Assembly (NCBI RefSeq): GCF_000316035.1
Contig: NZ_ANHX01000079.1
Span: forward strand, 1 to 64,000
Length of the DNA stretch: 64,000 nucleotides
From: Paenibacillus sp. PAMC 26794
GTDB taxonomy: Bacteria; Bacillota; Bacilli; Paenibacillales; Paenibacillaceae
Reading direction: 5' to 3'
Numbering within the stretch: the stretch's first letter is position 1; each line of letters opens with the position of its first letter. A program made the translations under genes and the position numbers. The notes below the pieces were generated by a model that made no database searches, was not told the origin of the DNA, and worked only from the letters and a program-made list of their open reading frames with translations. Below are positions 26,546-35,199 of this stretch, piece after piece.

Positions 26546-26570
26546 CATGAATTGGGAATCTATAGATCAA

Positions 26571-26601
26571 GGGCTGATCCAATCACGGGTTGGCTCTTTT
26601 T
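26571..26601 (+). terminator. Terminator of the Rpn gene
   Basis: A 10-pair stem with several G-T pairs (26571-26580 with 26587-26596), then TTTTT. Confidence 0.65.
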
Positions 26602-26758
26602 GTTGCCTTTAGGGTATAAAGAAAGTAGAGCCAAGTCCAAGCTGAGAGGATGTAAGCTTTTCATACAAATTGCAAACTCATCCATAGCTAAATCGCACGG
26701 ACCTTGCTAACATAGACCCATAAACTAACTCATGACATAGATAAAGAGGATGAATCCC

Positions 26759-27469
26759 ATGAATAAAAAAGTGCTCGTGGTAGATGACGAATCAAGCATC
26801 GTCAGTGCCATTGCTTACGCGCTGCGGCGCGAAGGATATGAAGTAGATACTGCGAGTGACGGGGAGGAAGCACTCGTCAAGGTCGCGTCGTTTCAGCCGC
26901 AGGTCATGATTCTGGATGTAATGATGCCAAAGCTTGATGGATACGGCGTATGCCGCAGGCTGGAGGACCGGGATGATATCGGCATTATTTTGCTAACAGT
27001 CAAAAATGATATCGTGGACAAAATCGTTGGTCTGGAGATGGGCGCCGATGATTATATGACCAAACCATTCGAGATCCGTGAACTGCTCGCAAGGGTGAAA
27101 GCGCTCATGCGCCGTGTCGAGAAAAGCAGTCCACCACCGGACGATTCGAAGAATCAGGCCATCGTGAATGGCACACTGCGTATTCATGTTGCTCACCGCA
27201 CGGTGACTGTGAATGAGGAGAAGCTGGATCTGACACCAAAAGAGTTCGATCTGCTGACCATTCTCATGTCCAATCCTGAACGTGTGTACACACGAGACGA
27301 TCTGCTGGATCGGGTGTGGGGCATGGAATATGCGGGTGGCACACGGACCGTGGACATTCACATCCAGCGTTTGCGCAAAAAAATCGGAGATACAGATCAG
27401 CAAAAATTGCAGACCGTATACGGGATTGGCTACAAAGCATCTGCACCTGATACAGGCGGCCCCATATGA
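26759..27469 (+). CDS. OmpR-type response regulator
   Basis: A 236-residue DNA-binding response regulator. The receiver domain has D9-D10, phosphoacceptor D53 (VMILDVMMPKLDG) and the K of MTKPF. The winged-helix domain (about 138-230) has LDLTPKEFDLLTILMSNPERVYTRDDLLDRVWG and RTVDIHIQRLRKKIG. ATG 26759 is chosen because AAAGAGGA is 8 bases upstream; the ATG at 26750 would overlap it. It overlaps the kinase gene by ATGA. Confidence 0.93.
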   Translation: MNKKVLVVDDESSIVSAIAYALRREGYEVDTASDGEEALVKVASFQPQVMILDVMMPKLDGYGVCRRLEDRDDIGIILLTVKNDIVDKIVGLEMGADDYMTKPFEIRELLARVKALMRRVEKSSPPPDDSKNQAIVNGTLRIHVAHRTVTVNEEKLDLTPKEFDLLTILMSNPERVYTRDDLLDRVWGMEYAGGTRTVDIHIQRLRKKIGDTDQQKLQTVYGIGYKASAPDTGGPI

Positions 27470-28971
27470 GAGTCAGCATCAAGCTGAAGTTCAGTGTTTT
27501 TCTGGCAGCCTTGCTTATCCTGACCGTGGTTGTGCTTAGTTCACTGGTCCTGCATGGTATTGAACGCAATCAGCAGTCACAGATTGAAGGTATTTTATCA
27601 CAGCAGACACGGCTGGTGAATCTGAATGTGCGACAGTCCTACTACACCGAGTCCGTTCATCTCGATCAGGACGTTTTTTTACAGCGAAATGGCCGCAGGC
27701 TTGCACAGGAACTGGCCAACTCTACCGGATTGCCAATTGCTCTCTATGATATGAAGGGCCAGCAAGTTGGCTCATCGATCAGTTCCGGGGAGAGTGCGAT
27801 TGTTCAGGATACGCTCAACTATGCACTGCAAAATAAAATTGCCTATCATGAACAGGGGGATACCTTGCTCTACGCCGCACCACTGGATGGTCCGGATGGA
27901 CAGATGGGTGCTGTATGGATGCAATATCCGGTCCAAAGCTACCATGAATTCTATACTCGCATCCTTCAATTGTTCATATGGGCCGGAATTACCGTTGTTG
28001 CGCTGAGCTTCATATTAGGTTATCTGTTCTACAATCGGTTTGCCGTTGCGATTACCCGGCTGAAAAAGTCCGCAGATTCCATTCGCGAAGGGAATTACAT
28101 TACGGAGTCTCCTTTAAAGCGCAAGGATGAATTGGGGGAGCTGGGGCAGGGCATTTATTATATGAGTACATCCATCCAGCAAAATATCACAGCCATGCAT
28201 GCGGAGCAGCAGAAGCTGCAACTGGCGATTGAGAAGCTTCAGGCGCTGGAACAGCAGCAGAAACAATATATCGGTAACATCAGCCATGAGTTCAAGACAC
28301 CGCTGACATCGATCAAAGCTTATGTGGAGCTGCTCGACATGTATAAGGATGATCCGCAACTGCTTGATGATGCCACGAATAACATTGGCAAAGAAACGGA
28401 GCGGCTGTACGAGATGGTGGAAAAAGTACTACATTTATCTGCTCTGGAGAAGTATGACTTCGAGAACCAGGCCGAAGATGTAGAGGTCAGCGCTCTGCTT
28501 AAGGATGCCTGTGGCCGGATGCGTGGGAAAGCGGAGAAGTTTGCGCTGAACATGGAACTGGATCTTGAACCGGCGGTGATCCGCAGCGATCGGGAGAGTC
28601 TTATGCATATTTTCATCAACATGCTGGATAATGCCATCAAATATAACGTTCCGGATGGTGTAATCCGGGTGAAGAATGAACTGCGGATGCAGGAGCGTCA
28701 AGCGGTCATTCGCATCTACAACTCGGGTACGCCGATTCCGGCAGAGGCGCGGGAGAAGATTTTTGAACCCTTTTACACTGTGAACAAAGACAGAGCCAGA
28801 AAAACCGGTGGAACCGGACTCGGACTATCTCTCGTGAAGCAGTTTGTTGAAAAACAGGGCGGTACAATCAACCTGCTGTCGGGCGACCCAGAGGATGGGG
28901 ACGGAGTGACGTTCCAGCTCATGTTCCCTTTGGCTGACTCAAGTTTACAAGTTCGAAACAAGTCTGAATAA
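27466..28971 (+). CDS. Sensor histidine kinase
   Basis: A 501-residue membrane kinase. Order: helix (about 9-31), extracellular sensor region (about 32-165), second helix (about 168-190), HAMP, coiled coil rich in Gln, HisKA with phosphoacceptor H274 in ISHEFKTPLTS, and HATPase_c with NMLDNAIKY and GGTGLGLSLV. It phosphorylates the regulator encoded just upstream. A lipoprotein gene follows 60 bases later and may belong to the same signalling unit. Confidence 0.92.
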   Translation: MRVSIKLKFSVFLAALLILTVVVLSSLVLHGIERNQQSQIEGILSQQTRLVNLNVRQSYYTESVHLDQDVFLQRNGRRLAQELANSTGLPIALYDMKGQQVGSSISSGESAIVQDTLNYALQNKIAYHEQGDTLLYAAPLDGPDGQMGAVWMQYPVQSYHEFYTRILQLFIWAGITVVALSFILGYLFYNRFAVAITRLKKSADSIREGNYITESPLKRKDELGELGQGIYYMSTSIQQNITAMHAEQQKLQLAIEKLQALEQQQKQYIGNISHEFKTPLTSIKAYVELLDMYKDDPQLLDDATNNIGKETERLYEMVEKVLHLSALEKYDFENQAEDVEVSALLKDACGRMRGKAEKFALNMELDLEPAVIRSDRESLMHIFINMLDNAIKYNVPDGVIRVKNELRMQERQAVIRIYNSGTPIPAEAREKIFEPFYTVNKDRARKTGGTGLGLSLVKQFVEKQGGTINLLSGDPEDGDGVTFQLMFPLADSSLQVRNKSE

Positions 28972-29031
28972 CTTTGGAAGTATGCCGTGTGTATGCTTGG
29001 TCTATAGCAAGAGAAACCAGGGGGGACCATC

Positions 29032-30138
29032 ATGAATTGGAAACAAGCAGCTTTGGGCACGTTCGGGGCTATTACCCTGTTAACGACAGCAGCATGCGGG
29101 GGAACAACGGAGCCGGGAGGCAACGCACAAGGTGGGAAAACGGGCACCGGTATTACGGTAAAAGATAATACCAACACGTCCGTGTACCAGAGCTTCAAGC
29201 TGGAGAAAATTGATAAACTACCGAATATGCGCGGGATTGCATGGTTAAGTGACGACTGGATTGTATCCGACAAGGAGAATAAGTCCTTGAAACCCGTTAC
29301 CGTTGAAGGCCAGGAAAGATACCCGCATAACTTATATATGTATGATCTAACCAAAGGTACAGACACACCGCTCAAGGAAAGTGAGGTCAGCCTGGGTGCA
29401 CCGCTGGTGTCACCGGATGGTCAGTACCTGTTCTATCGGGAGCCGGAGGAAAATACGGGCAAAGGCTATATCCTGAACCTGCATAATGGGGAGGCAACCC
29501 CTGCTGGTAAAGAGGACGGATTCATCCAAGAGGGTGCATGGCTGGATAATGAACATGTCGTTTTTCCCAATATGAAGGGTGATCTCATCTCGGCAAGTGT
29601 GGAGGGCACAACGAAGGTGCTAGTAGAGACAGGTAATTTCAATGTACGGAGCATCGAGGTTTCAAACGGTACGCTCTATTATATTACGGGCGAGGACGGC
29701 CAGTTGAATGCATACGATGCGAAGACGGGTGAAGTAAAACAGGTGCTGAAAAGTGTGGAGTGGGTCATCCCTTCTAATGATGGAACAAGGCTTGCGATTG
29801 TGAAAAGAACAGCGGATACCAAACGGGCGCTGGTGCTCACCGATCTGGAAGGCAATGAAAAGGCTACGCTCGCCAGAGGCACACAGATTTTCGGCACAAG
29901 CTGGTCGGGTGATGATTCCAAGATTGCATACACCATCAATTCTGAGAATGATAATGAGAAAGGGCTGTTTGTCTCCAACACGGAGTCGGCAGAACAGTTC
30001 CAGATCTCAGCAGATATGGACAACGCTTCTGACCCACTGGCCTGGAGCCCGGAAGGCAATAAAATCCTGTTATCGCAGGCGGTATTGGAAAATGAATCCT
30101 ATCATTTTGTAACCTCGGTCATTACGATCTCGGAATAG
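29032..30138 (+). CDS. Lipoprotein with beta-propeller-like repeats
   Basis: A 368-residue protein with a signal peptide and lipobox T-A-A-C (Cys 22), hence anchored outside the membrane. The mature part has repeated WD40/PD40-type units (LVSPDGQYLFYREPEE, VIPSNDGTRLAIVKR, GTSWSGDDSKIAYTIN, LAWSPEGNKILLSQ), each an S-P-D/E-G-K pattern as in TolB-like propellers. It follows a two-component system and may be its accessory sensor or target. AGGGGGGACC precedes the ATG. No catalytic motif is seen. Confidence 0.82.
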   Translation: MNWKQAALGTFGAITLLTTAACGGTTEPGGNAQGGKTGTGITVKDNTNTSVYQSFKLEKIDKLPNMRGIAWLSDDWIVSDKENKSLKPVTVEGQERYPHNLYMYDLTKGTDTPLKESEVSLGAPLVSPDGQYLFYREPEENTGKGYILNLHNGEATPAGKEDGFIQEGAWLDNEHVVFPNMKGDLISASVEGTTKVLVETGNFNVRSIEVSNGTLYYITGEDGQLNAYDAKTGEVKQVLKSVEWVIPSNDGTRLAIVKRTADTKRALVLTDLEGNEKATLARGTQIFGTSWSGDDSKIAYTINSENDNEKGLFVSNTESAEQFQISADMDNASDPLAWSPEGNKILLSQAVLENESYHFVTSVITISE

Positions 30139-30195
30139 GATGATTGATGGAGGCATATATGTTCCATATCTTTCATGCCTTTCTATACATTTATA

Positions 30196-30225
30196 TTGAC
30201 TAAGCTATTCCGCTTCCGATAAACT
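30196..30225 (+). promoter_or_regulatory. Probable sigma-A promoter of trhO
   Basis: TTGACT (30196-30201), 18-base spacer, TAAACT (30220-30225), about 150 bases before the trhO start. Confidence 0.45.
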
Positions 30226-30377
30226 AGAATGCAGGAATAAAAGTCGAATGTCAGGCAGCAGTTCGAGACGATGTTTCGGGCGGCTGTTTCTTTTCTTTTT
30301 AACAGTAAGGGTGCAACGTAGTCGTCTTGCCGGATGATCCGGCTAATAACAACATGGAATAGGAACAGGTGATATAC

Positions 30378-31265
30378 ATGTGTAACAGCGCGTATCGCGT
30401 GCTTTTATATTATAAGTTCGTGAAGATTGAAGACCCTGAGACGTTTACACAAGAGCATCTGGAATACTGTAAGGATCTTGGTGTGAAAGGTCGTATTCTG
30501 ATCGCATCCGAAGGCATCAACGGTACCGTATCCGGTACGCCTGAACAGACGGAACAGTACATGAAAGATATGCTGGCTAATCCGCTATTCAGCGACATGG
30601 TGTTCAAGATTGATGATGTGGAAGAGCATGCGTTCAAAAAGATCTTTGTTCGTCACAAAGCCGAGCTGGTTACGTTCCGCGTGGAAGATGACCTTGATCC
30701 AAATGTGACTAGCGGCAAACGCCTTTCGCCGAAAGAGTTCCATGAGCATTTGCAACGTGATGACGTCATCGTTATCGATGGTCGCAATGATTATGAATAC
30801 GAAATTGGCCATTTCCGCGGGGCTATCCGTCCAGATGTTGAATCGTTCCGTGAGTTTCCAGAGTGGATTCGGGAGAACCTGGGTGACATGAAGGACAAAA
30901 CCATTATTACTTACTGCACTGGCGGCATTCGCTGCGAGAAGTTGACGGGCTTCATGATCAATGAAGGATTCCAGGACGTGGCTCAATTGGACGGTGGTAT
31001 TGTCACGTACGGTAAAGACCCAGAAGTACAAGGCCATCTGTTCGATGGCAAGTGTTACGTGTTTGACGAGCGGATCTCTGTACCGATTAACCGGACAGAA
31101 GAGGATATTGTCATTGCCAGCTGTTATCACTGTGGAACGACACATGACCGATATATTAATTGTCCAACCTGCAACCTGCAGCATGTAAGCTGTGAGGATT
31201 GCGAAGAGACGCATAACCGCTTTTGCTCGGATGCCTGCCGGGAGGCAGCACCGGTACACGCATAA
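30378..31265 (+). CDS. trhO: tRNA uridine(34) hydroxylase, rhodanese-type
   Basis: A 295-residue protein of the YceA/TrhO family, which makes 5-hydroxyuridine at position 34 of tRNA without a known O2-independent cofactor beyond the rhodanese domain. The N-terminal domain covers 1-95 ([31 protein letters not shown]). The rhodanese domain has [17 protein letters not shown] and the catalytic loop [10 protein letters not shown] with Cys 180 and 186. A C-terminal Cys-rich segment ([24 protein letters not shown]) is probably zinc-binding. ATG 30378 has AGGAACAGG upstream; GTG 30369 is less well spaced. Confidence 0.9.
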   Translation: MCNSAYRVLLYYKFVKIEDPETFTQEHLEYCKDLGVKGRILIASEGINGTVSGTPEQTEQYMKDMLANPLFSDMVFKIDDVEEHAFKKIFVRHKAELVTFRVEDDLDPNVTSGKRLSPKEFHEHLQRDDVIVIDGRNDYEYEIGHFRGAIRPDVESFREFPEWIRENLGDMKDKTIITYCTGGIRCEKLTGFMINEGFQDVAQLDGGIVTYGKDPEVQGHLFDGKCYVFDERISVPINRTEEDIVIASCYHCGTTHDRYINCPTCNLQHVSCEDCEETHNRFCSDACREAAPVHA

Positions 31266-31277
31266 GCAGGAGAGCAG

Positions 31278-31925
31278 GTGCTGATCGTGAAGCGCGAAGA
31301 GGAACGAACGACGCGTGAACGGATTTTGTTCATGCTGAAGCAGCAAGGTACATTGACCGCAAGGGAAATGACAGCTGATCTGGGCCTGACCGGCATGGCC
31401 ATTCGCCGTCATCTGACGGCACTGGAACAGGACGGCTGGATCGAGGTTCGGGAGGCCCGGGCTACGGCCGGACGTCCGTCCTCGGTGTACCAACTGACGG
31501 TACGCGGGGACAGCTTTTTTCCAAAATCCTATTCGTCCCTTACACTGGAACTTCTTGAAGAATTGTCTGAATCAGCCGGGAGCGGTGTGGTAGATGCATT
31601 GTTCGAGAGTCGCCGGGACAAGCTGCTTCGTAGCGGATTGCCACAGATGGAGGGCCAGGATCTGGCCGGACGGGTGGAGGAACTCGCGCGAATTCAGAAT
31701 ACCAACGGATATATGGCGGATGCGTCCAGAGAAGACGATGGAACTTACGTCATTACGGAAATGAATTGCCCGATTGTGCAAGTCGCGAGTGTCTACAAGC
31801 AGGCTTGCCGCTGTGAACTGGAACTGTTCCGCTCGCTGCTTCAAGCTGAGGTGGAGCGCACCGAATGTTACGCCGATGGAGGCAAAAGGTGCAAGTATGA
31901 GATTCGCGAAGCGTCGGGGAATTAG
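31278..31925 (+). CDS. SufR-like helix-turn-helix regulator with Fe-S type cysteines
   Basis: A 215-residue regulator. Residues about 10-75 are a DeoR/ArsR-like winged helix (GTLTAREMTADLGLTGMAIRRHLTALEQDGWI). The C-terminal domain has cysteines in NCPIVQVA, KQACRCELELF, RTECYADGGKRCKYEI. This is the arrangement of SufR-like repressors that bind a 4Fe-4S cluster and report iron-sulfur status; cluster binding is inferred. GTG 31278 or 31287 is the start; it follows trhO by 12 bases and is likely cotranscribed. Confidence 0.82.
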   Translation: MLIVKREEERTTRERILFMLKQQGTLTAREMTADLGLTGMAIRRHLTALEQDGWIEVREARATAGRPSSVYQLTVRGDSFFPKSYSSLTLELLEELSESAGSGVVDALFESRRDKLLRSGLPQMEGQDLAGRVEELARIQNTNGYMADASREDDGTYVITEMNCPIVQVASVYKQACRCELELFRSLLQAEVERTECYADGGKRCKYEIREASGN

Positions 31926-31932
31926 TAGAATG

Positions 31933-31970
31933 GAGATTGTTTCGATCACTCGAAACGGTCTCTTTTTTTT
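31933..31970 (+). terminator. Terminator after trhO-regulator operon
   Basis: A 13-pair stem (31933-31945 with 31950-31962), loop TCAC, then eight T. Confidence 0.88.
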
Positions 31971-32363
31971 GATAGTAAATTACGTATAAACGCTATTTTC
32001 ATATGGCGATGCGTGTTATAATAGAGTTAACATCCAGTGCATGTTCGCATCCTTATATTTGCTGATACTTCAGCAGATATATCCTGTTCATTTTGCGCGT
32101 AGGAGTGAATAATGATGACAGAGTTGCTTGATCCCAAGAACGATTATGTGTTTAAACGAATCTTTGGAAGTGAAGAGAATAAGGATGTTCTTCTGGCTTT
32201 TCTGAATCACACCTTCAAAAATGCAGGTGAATCCTTACTGACCGAGATTGTATTGATCAATCCTTATCTGGACAAGGATACCCCGAGAGATAAACAGTCC
32301 ATTCTGGACATACGGGCCAAAACAGATCAAGGTGAGCTAATTAATGTTGAAATGCAGTTGTTA

Positions 32364-32523
32364 GGGCGTGTCTGAAAACTCCGAAGGAAGCAGATTTTGC
32401 CGAATTTTCGTTCCAAGCAAGGAAGTTTTCCGCAGGCGTGCCGGGGCACGTCAAGGGAAAGTGACGCAGCATGGGGCGAAAAGGCGGTAAAAGATGCACT
32501 TCAGCGAGTTTTGAGACACGCCC
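32364..32523. mobile_element. 160-bp MITE-like element with 18-bp inverted ends
   Basis: Ends GGGCGTGTCTGAAAACTC (32364-32381) and its inverse (32506-32523) match at 17 of 18 positions. TA flanks both sides (32362-32363 and 32524-32525), consistent with a TA target duplication. There is no transposase inside. It interrupts an Rpn gene, so transposition in trans by an IS with matching ends is inferred. No second copy is in the window. Confidence 0.8.
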
Positions 32524-33004
32524 TAATCAGTATGATTTAGAGAAGAGGACTTTGTTCTATTGGGGTAAACAATATTCTGGACAATTACTTGAAGGACAGA
32601 GATATAGTCAACTCAAAAAATGCGTTGCGATCAACATTGTTAATTTCAAAATGCTCGCTAATGATCAGTACCACAACGTATTTCATTTAAGAGAAGACCA
32701 TACCGATATTCCGTTGACGGATGTTATAGAGATTCATTTTATGGAAATACCAAAGTTAAATGATGAAAATATTCAAATGAAGGATGGATTGGTGCGTTGG
32801 CTGTTATTTCTGAAAGGAATGACTAAATCAAGCTGGGAGGCGTTAATGATGCACGAACCCGAACCGGCTTTGAAAAAAGCCATGAGTGTATTAGAGTTTC
32901 TGAGCCAGGATGAGCAAGCACGTCAACGATATATCGACCGTCAGAAATTTCTTTGGGACGAAGCTTCCATGATTGAGGGCGCACGAGAAGAGGGTCTCAA
33001 GAAA

Positions 33005-33088
33005 GGCATGGAGGAAGGAATTCAAAAAGGTATCGAAGAAGGAATTAAAGAAGGGATCAAAGAGGGAATCAAAGAAGGAATCAAAGAA
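33005..33088 (+). repeat. Seven 12-bp tandem repeats in the Rpn 3' half
   Basis: Units resemble GGAATCAAAGAA; the last two are identical. They encode four-residue steps (G-I-K-E). Copy number is likely to vary between strains. Confidence 0.8.
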
Positions 33089-33247
33089 GGTGAAGCTGAG
33101 AGCAAGCGGAAAATCGCAATGAATATGCTCACTTTAGGTCTTGATCAGGCTACTATTATTAAGGCTACCGGGCTAACCTCATCTGAATTAGAGGAACTGC
33201 AAAAAGAAAAGGAATAAGCACTCTGGAGCTATCCTTTGATTGATATA

Positions 33248-33293
33248 AGGCGCCCATACCCAAGGTACATTGGATATGGGCGCCTCTTTTTTT
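33248..33293 (+). terminator. Terminator after the split Rpn gene
   Basis: Perfect 11-bp arms (33248-33258 with 33275-33285), an inner CCAA/TTGG pair, then a T run. Confidence 0.85.
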
Positions 33294-33334
33294 AAAAGAT
33301 TTTATATATGAAAAATCTCAGCCAGTAAGTACAC

Positions 33335-33384
33335 TTGACACATGAATCCACTCATAATAACATACGTTATATAACATGCGTTAT
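33335..33384 (+). promoter_or_regulatory. TetR promoter overlapped by two tandem palindromic operators
   Basis: -35 TTGACA at 33335-33340, 17-base spacer, -10 TAACAT at 33358-33363. Two adjoining 14-mers, ATAACATACGTTAT (33357-33370) and ATAACATGCGTTAT (33371-33384), are each inverted repeats ATAAC-N4-GTTAT and cover the -10 and start region. Repressor binding here would block transcription. Confidence 0.65.
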
Positions 33385-33405
33385 TAACAAGGGAAGGAGC
33401 AGTAT

Positions 33406-33978
33406 ATGCCACCAAAATCTGAGATTACGCAAGAAAAAGTGTTATCTGCCGCCTTTGAGCTTGTACGGACTCAAGGCTTGGAGGCGCTCACTGCGCGAAA
33501 CGTTGCTCAGGCGCTCCATTGTTCCACCCAACCCATATATAGTCTCTACAGTAACATTGAAGAGCTAAAAGCAAGCGTGTATGACAAGGCTGCCGAATTC
33601 GCCCGTCGCAGTATGTTGGCATATGAGGACAGCGCCAATTCCCCTGCTTTGAACCTGACGATTGGATTCCTGTACTTTGCACAGAACGAGAAGCAGTTAT
33701 TTCGAACGTTGTATCTTTCGGGATACCGACAATACAATCCCCACACCGATCAGTTTCTGGGTGAAGAATTAACCATGTTCTATATGCGATATAGCAAGCG
33801 ATTGCAGGATGTATCGGTCGAACAACTCAAGCGCATTTTCCTTAAGCTCACGATATATCTGATTGGCATTGGAACACTTCTGAACTCTCACACCCTGGAG
33901 CTGGAGATGAATGAAGCGATTGAGATGATCCGGGAAATGTACGAGATGTTATTGCATAGAGAAGGTCTCACTTATTAA
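33406..33978 (+). CDS. TetR/AcrR family transcriptional regulator
   Basis: A 190-residue repressor. The N-terminal helix-turn-helix is at about 8-52 (VLSAAFELVRTQGLEALTARNVAQALHCSTQPIYSLYSNIEEL). The helical ligand domain has normal length. GGAAGGAG precedes the ATG. Tandem operator-like palindromes at its promoter point to autoregulation. The phosphotransferase gene begins 22 bases after the stop and is likely coregulated. Confidence 0.9.
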   Translation: MPPKSEITQEKVLSAAFELVRTQGLEALTARNVAQALHCSTQPIYSLYSNIEELKASVYDKAAEFARRSMLAYEDSANSPALNLTIGFLYFAQNEKQLFRTLYLSGYRQYNPHTDQFLGEELTMFYMRYSKRLQDVSVEQLKRIFLKLTIYLIGIGTLLNSHTLELEMNEAIEMIREMYEMLLHREGLTY

Positions 33979-34000
33979 ATCCGTTGAAGGAGTGAGCATC

Positions 34001-34861
34001 ATGGTCCATAGGCTCGGCAACAAAATTGGAGAAGGTGGATGTGCGGAAGTTTTCGAATGGGAAGACGGGAGCAAGATCGTTAAACTGGCCAAACCGAACA
34101 CGATTACGGCTGCTTTGGAGGCCGAACTTCATCATTGCCGAATCGCTTCGGCGTGTGGGTTGCCAGTTCCCAAGCCATATGATCTGGTGACTGTTGAAGG
34201 GCGATCAGGTATTGTATTTGAACGGATTGATGGCGAGACGATCATGAAGCGTTTTGTAGACAGAGCGTTAGAACAGTCCAGAATACAGGCGCCTTTGGAT
34301 GTCGGCATAGATTTCGTGAATGCCCGGATTACAGCACAGCTTTTTCACCAGATTCATTCGCATTCGGTTGCCCATATGCCGAGTCAGCGGGAAAATATCA
34401 AGCATAATATTGTTGAAGCACAATACTTGTCTGAAGCGGAGAAAGCTGCCGTGATTGCCCAGTTGGATCAATTACCCATGAAGCAGCAACTATGTCACGG
34501 TGATCCCAACCCGGGTAACATACTCCTTCGAGATCATGATGCAGTCATTATTGACTGGAATAATGCTTCTACCGGGAGTCCGGAAGCAGACTTGGCCGAA
34601 TACATTATTATGATTCGATATGCGATACTGCCCCCGCATCTGCCACATGAAGCGACGGTTGTTCTTGATGCTACCAGAGAGGCCAGCATTCGCATCTTTA
34701 TGGAGGAGTATGAGAAGTTGTCCGGTATTGGCTATGCAGATATCGAACCATGGATTGCGCCTGTTGCGGCACGCAAATTGATCGCGGATGCCATATCGGA
34801 AGCGGAGAAAACAATGCTTGTGGACGAGATTAGAAGAAGACTTAATACTCCATTTTTATGA
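34001..34861 (+). CDS. Phosphotransferase family protein (APH-like)
   Basis: A 286-residue small-molecule kinase fold. N-lobe: IGEGGCAEVFEWEDGSKIVKLAK (glycine loop and Lys). Catalytic loop LCHGDPNPGNILL (near 164-176) and metal-binding VIIDWNNASTG. ATG 34001 has TGAAGGAG 9 bases upstream, better than GTG 33992. It sits under a TetR repressor, so the substrate may be the inducing compound; its identity is unknown. Confidence 0.85.
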   Translation: MVHRLGNKIGEGGCAEVFEWEDGSKIVKLAKPNTITAALEAELHHCRIASACGLPVPKPYDLVTVEGRSGIVFERIDGETIMKRFVDRALEQSRIQAPLDVGIDFVNARITAQLFHQIHSHSVAHMPSQRENIKHNIVEAQYLSEAEKAAVIAQLDQLPMKQQLCHGDPNPGNILLRDHDAVIIDWNNASTGSPEADLAEYIIMIRYAILPPHLPHEATVVLDATREASIRIFMEEYEKLSGIGYADIEPWIAPVAARKLIADAISEAEKTMLVDEIRRRLNTPFL

Positions 34862-34891
34862 GTAGGACCTTATTTTGTTGTACTCATGGCG

Positions 34892-34921
34892 ACCATCTAC
34901 AGAACAATGTGGGTGGTTTTT
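34892..34921 (+). terminator. Terminator of the TetR-phosphotransferase operon
   Basis: A 10-pair stem (34892-34901 with 34908-34917) and a short T run. Confidence 0.75.
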
Positions 34922-34984
34922 ATGTTTTATGTAATGTTTTCTATCACACCCATACGATGAAACTAAATTGGAAGCGGTTCAACC

Positions 34985-35013
34985 ATTGACGGATATCGGG
35001 ACGCCCCTTAATA
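34985..35013 (+). promoter_or_regulatory. Probable promoter of ABC importer operon
   Basis: TTGACG (34985-34990), 17-base spacer, TAATAT (35008-35013). The -10 lies inside a symmetric CCCC-T-TAATATTA-GGGG block (35003-35019), possibly a regulator site. Confidence 0.45.
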
Positions 35014-35019
35014 TTAGGG

Positions 35020-35199
35020 GAACAATAAAACACCAACACGGGTCATGGACTTCAGTCGCATGAGAAAAGTCTATATTTGTCTGCTTTTGTCGATCAAAGC
35101 AACAATGCGTTGAAGCGTTTGTTTTGTCCCGCCCTATCGTGTCAATGGAATCTCGATAAGGGTAACTACATTTTATAAGATGGAGAGGGGTTCTCACAC
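35020..35199 (+). other. Untranslated leader of ABC importer operon
   Basis: About 180 bases separate the predicted transcription start from the first gene. A hairpin GCTTT...AAAGC and an AACAA/TTGTT stem are visible. I find no T-box AGGGTGG motif, no known riboswitch core and no U-tailed terminator. The function is open. Confidence 0.3.

Larger units (their letters stand above)
32112..33217 (+). pseudogene. Rpn family nuclease gene split by a MITE-like element
   Basis: Two halves of one gene. The 5' half (LLDPKNDYVFKRIFGSEENKDVLLAFLN...INVEMQL) reads into the element and stops at 32375. The 3' half resumes at 32525 (NQYDLEKRTLFYWGKQYSG...) in another frame and runs to 33217. Compared with the intact paralogue at 25706, deleting 161 bases (32363-32523) restores the frame and the missing Phe codon. 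The C-terminus carries seven 12-bp repeats giving GIKEG-type helical units. The downstream piece could in principle start at an ATG inside the element (32471), but it would lack the catalytic half. Confidence 0.85.

Noticed and set aside
30329-30343. GCCGGA-TGA-TCCGGC hairpin in the trhO leader
   Set aside because: Too short, no T-run, and not tied to a known regulatory motif; may be chance.
32471-32524. ATG inside the MITE as true start of a separate gene
   Set aside because: No convincing ribosome site, and the product would begin in the middle of a nuclease domain shared with the intact paralogue.
34922-35199. T-box riboswitch before the ABC_sub_bind importer
   Set aside because: The conserved AGGGTGG motif and a tRNA-like specifier stem are absent.
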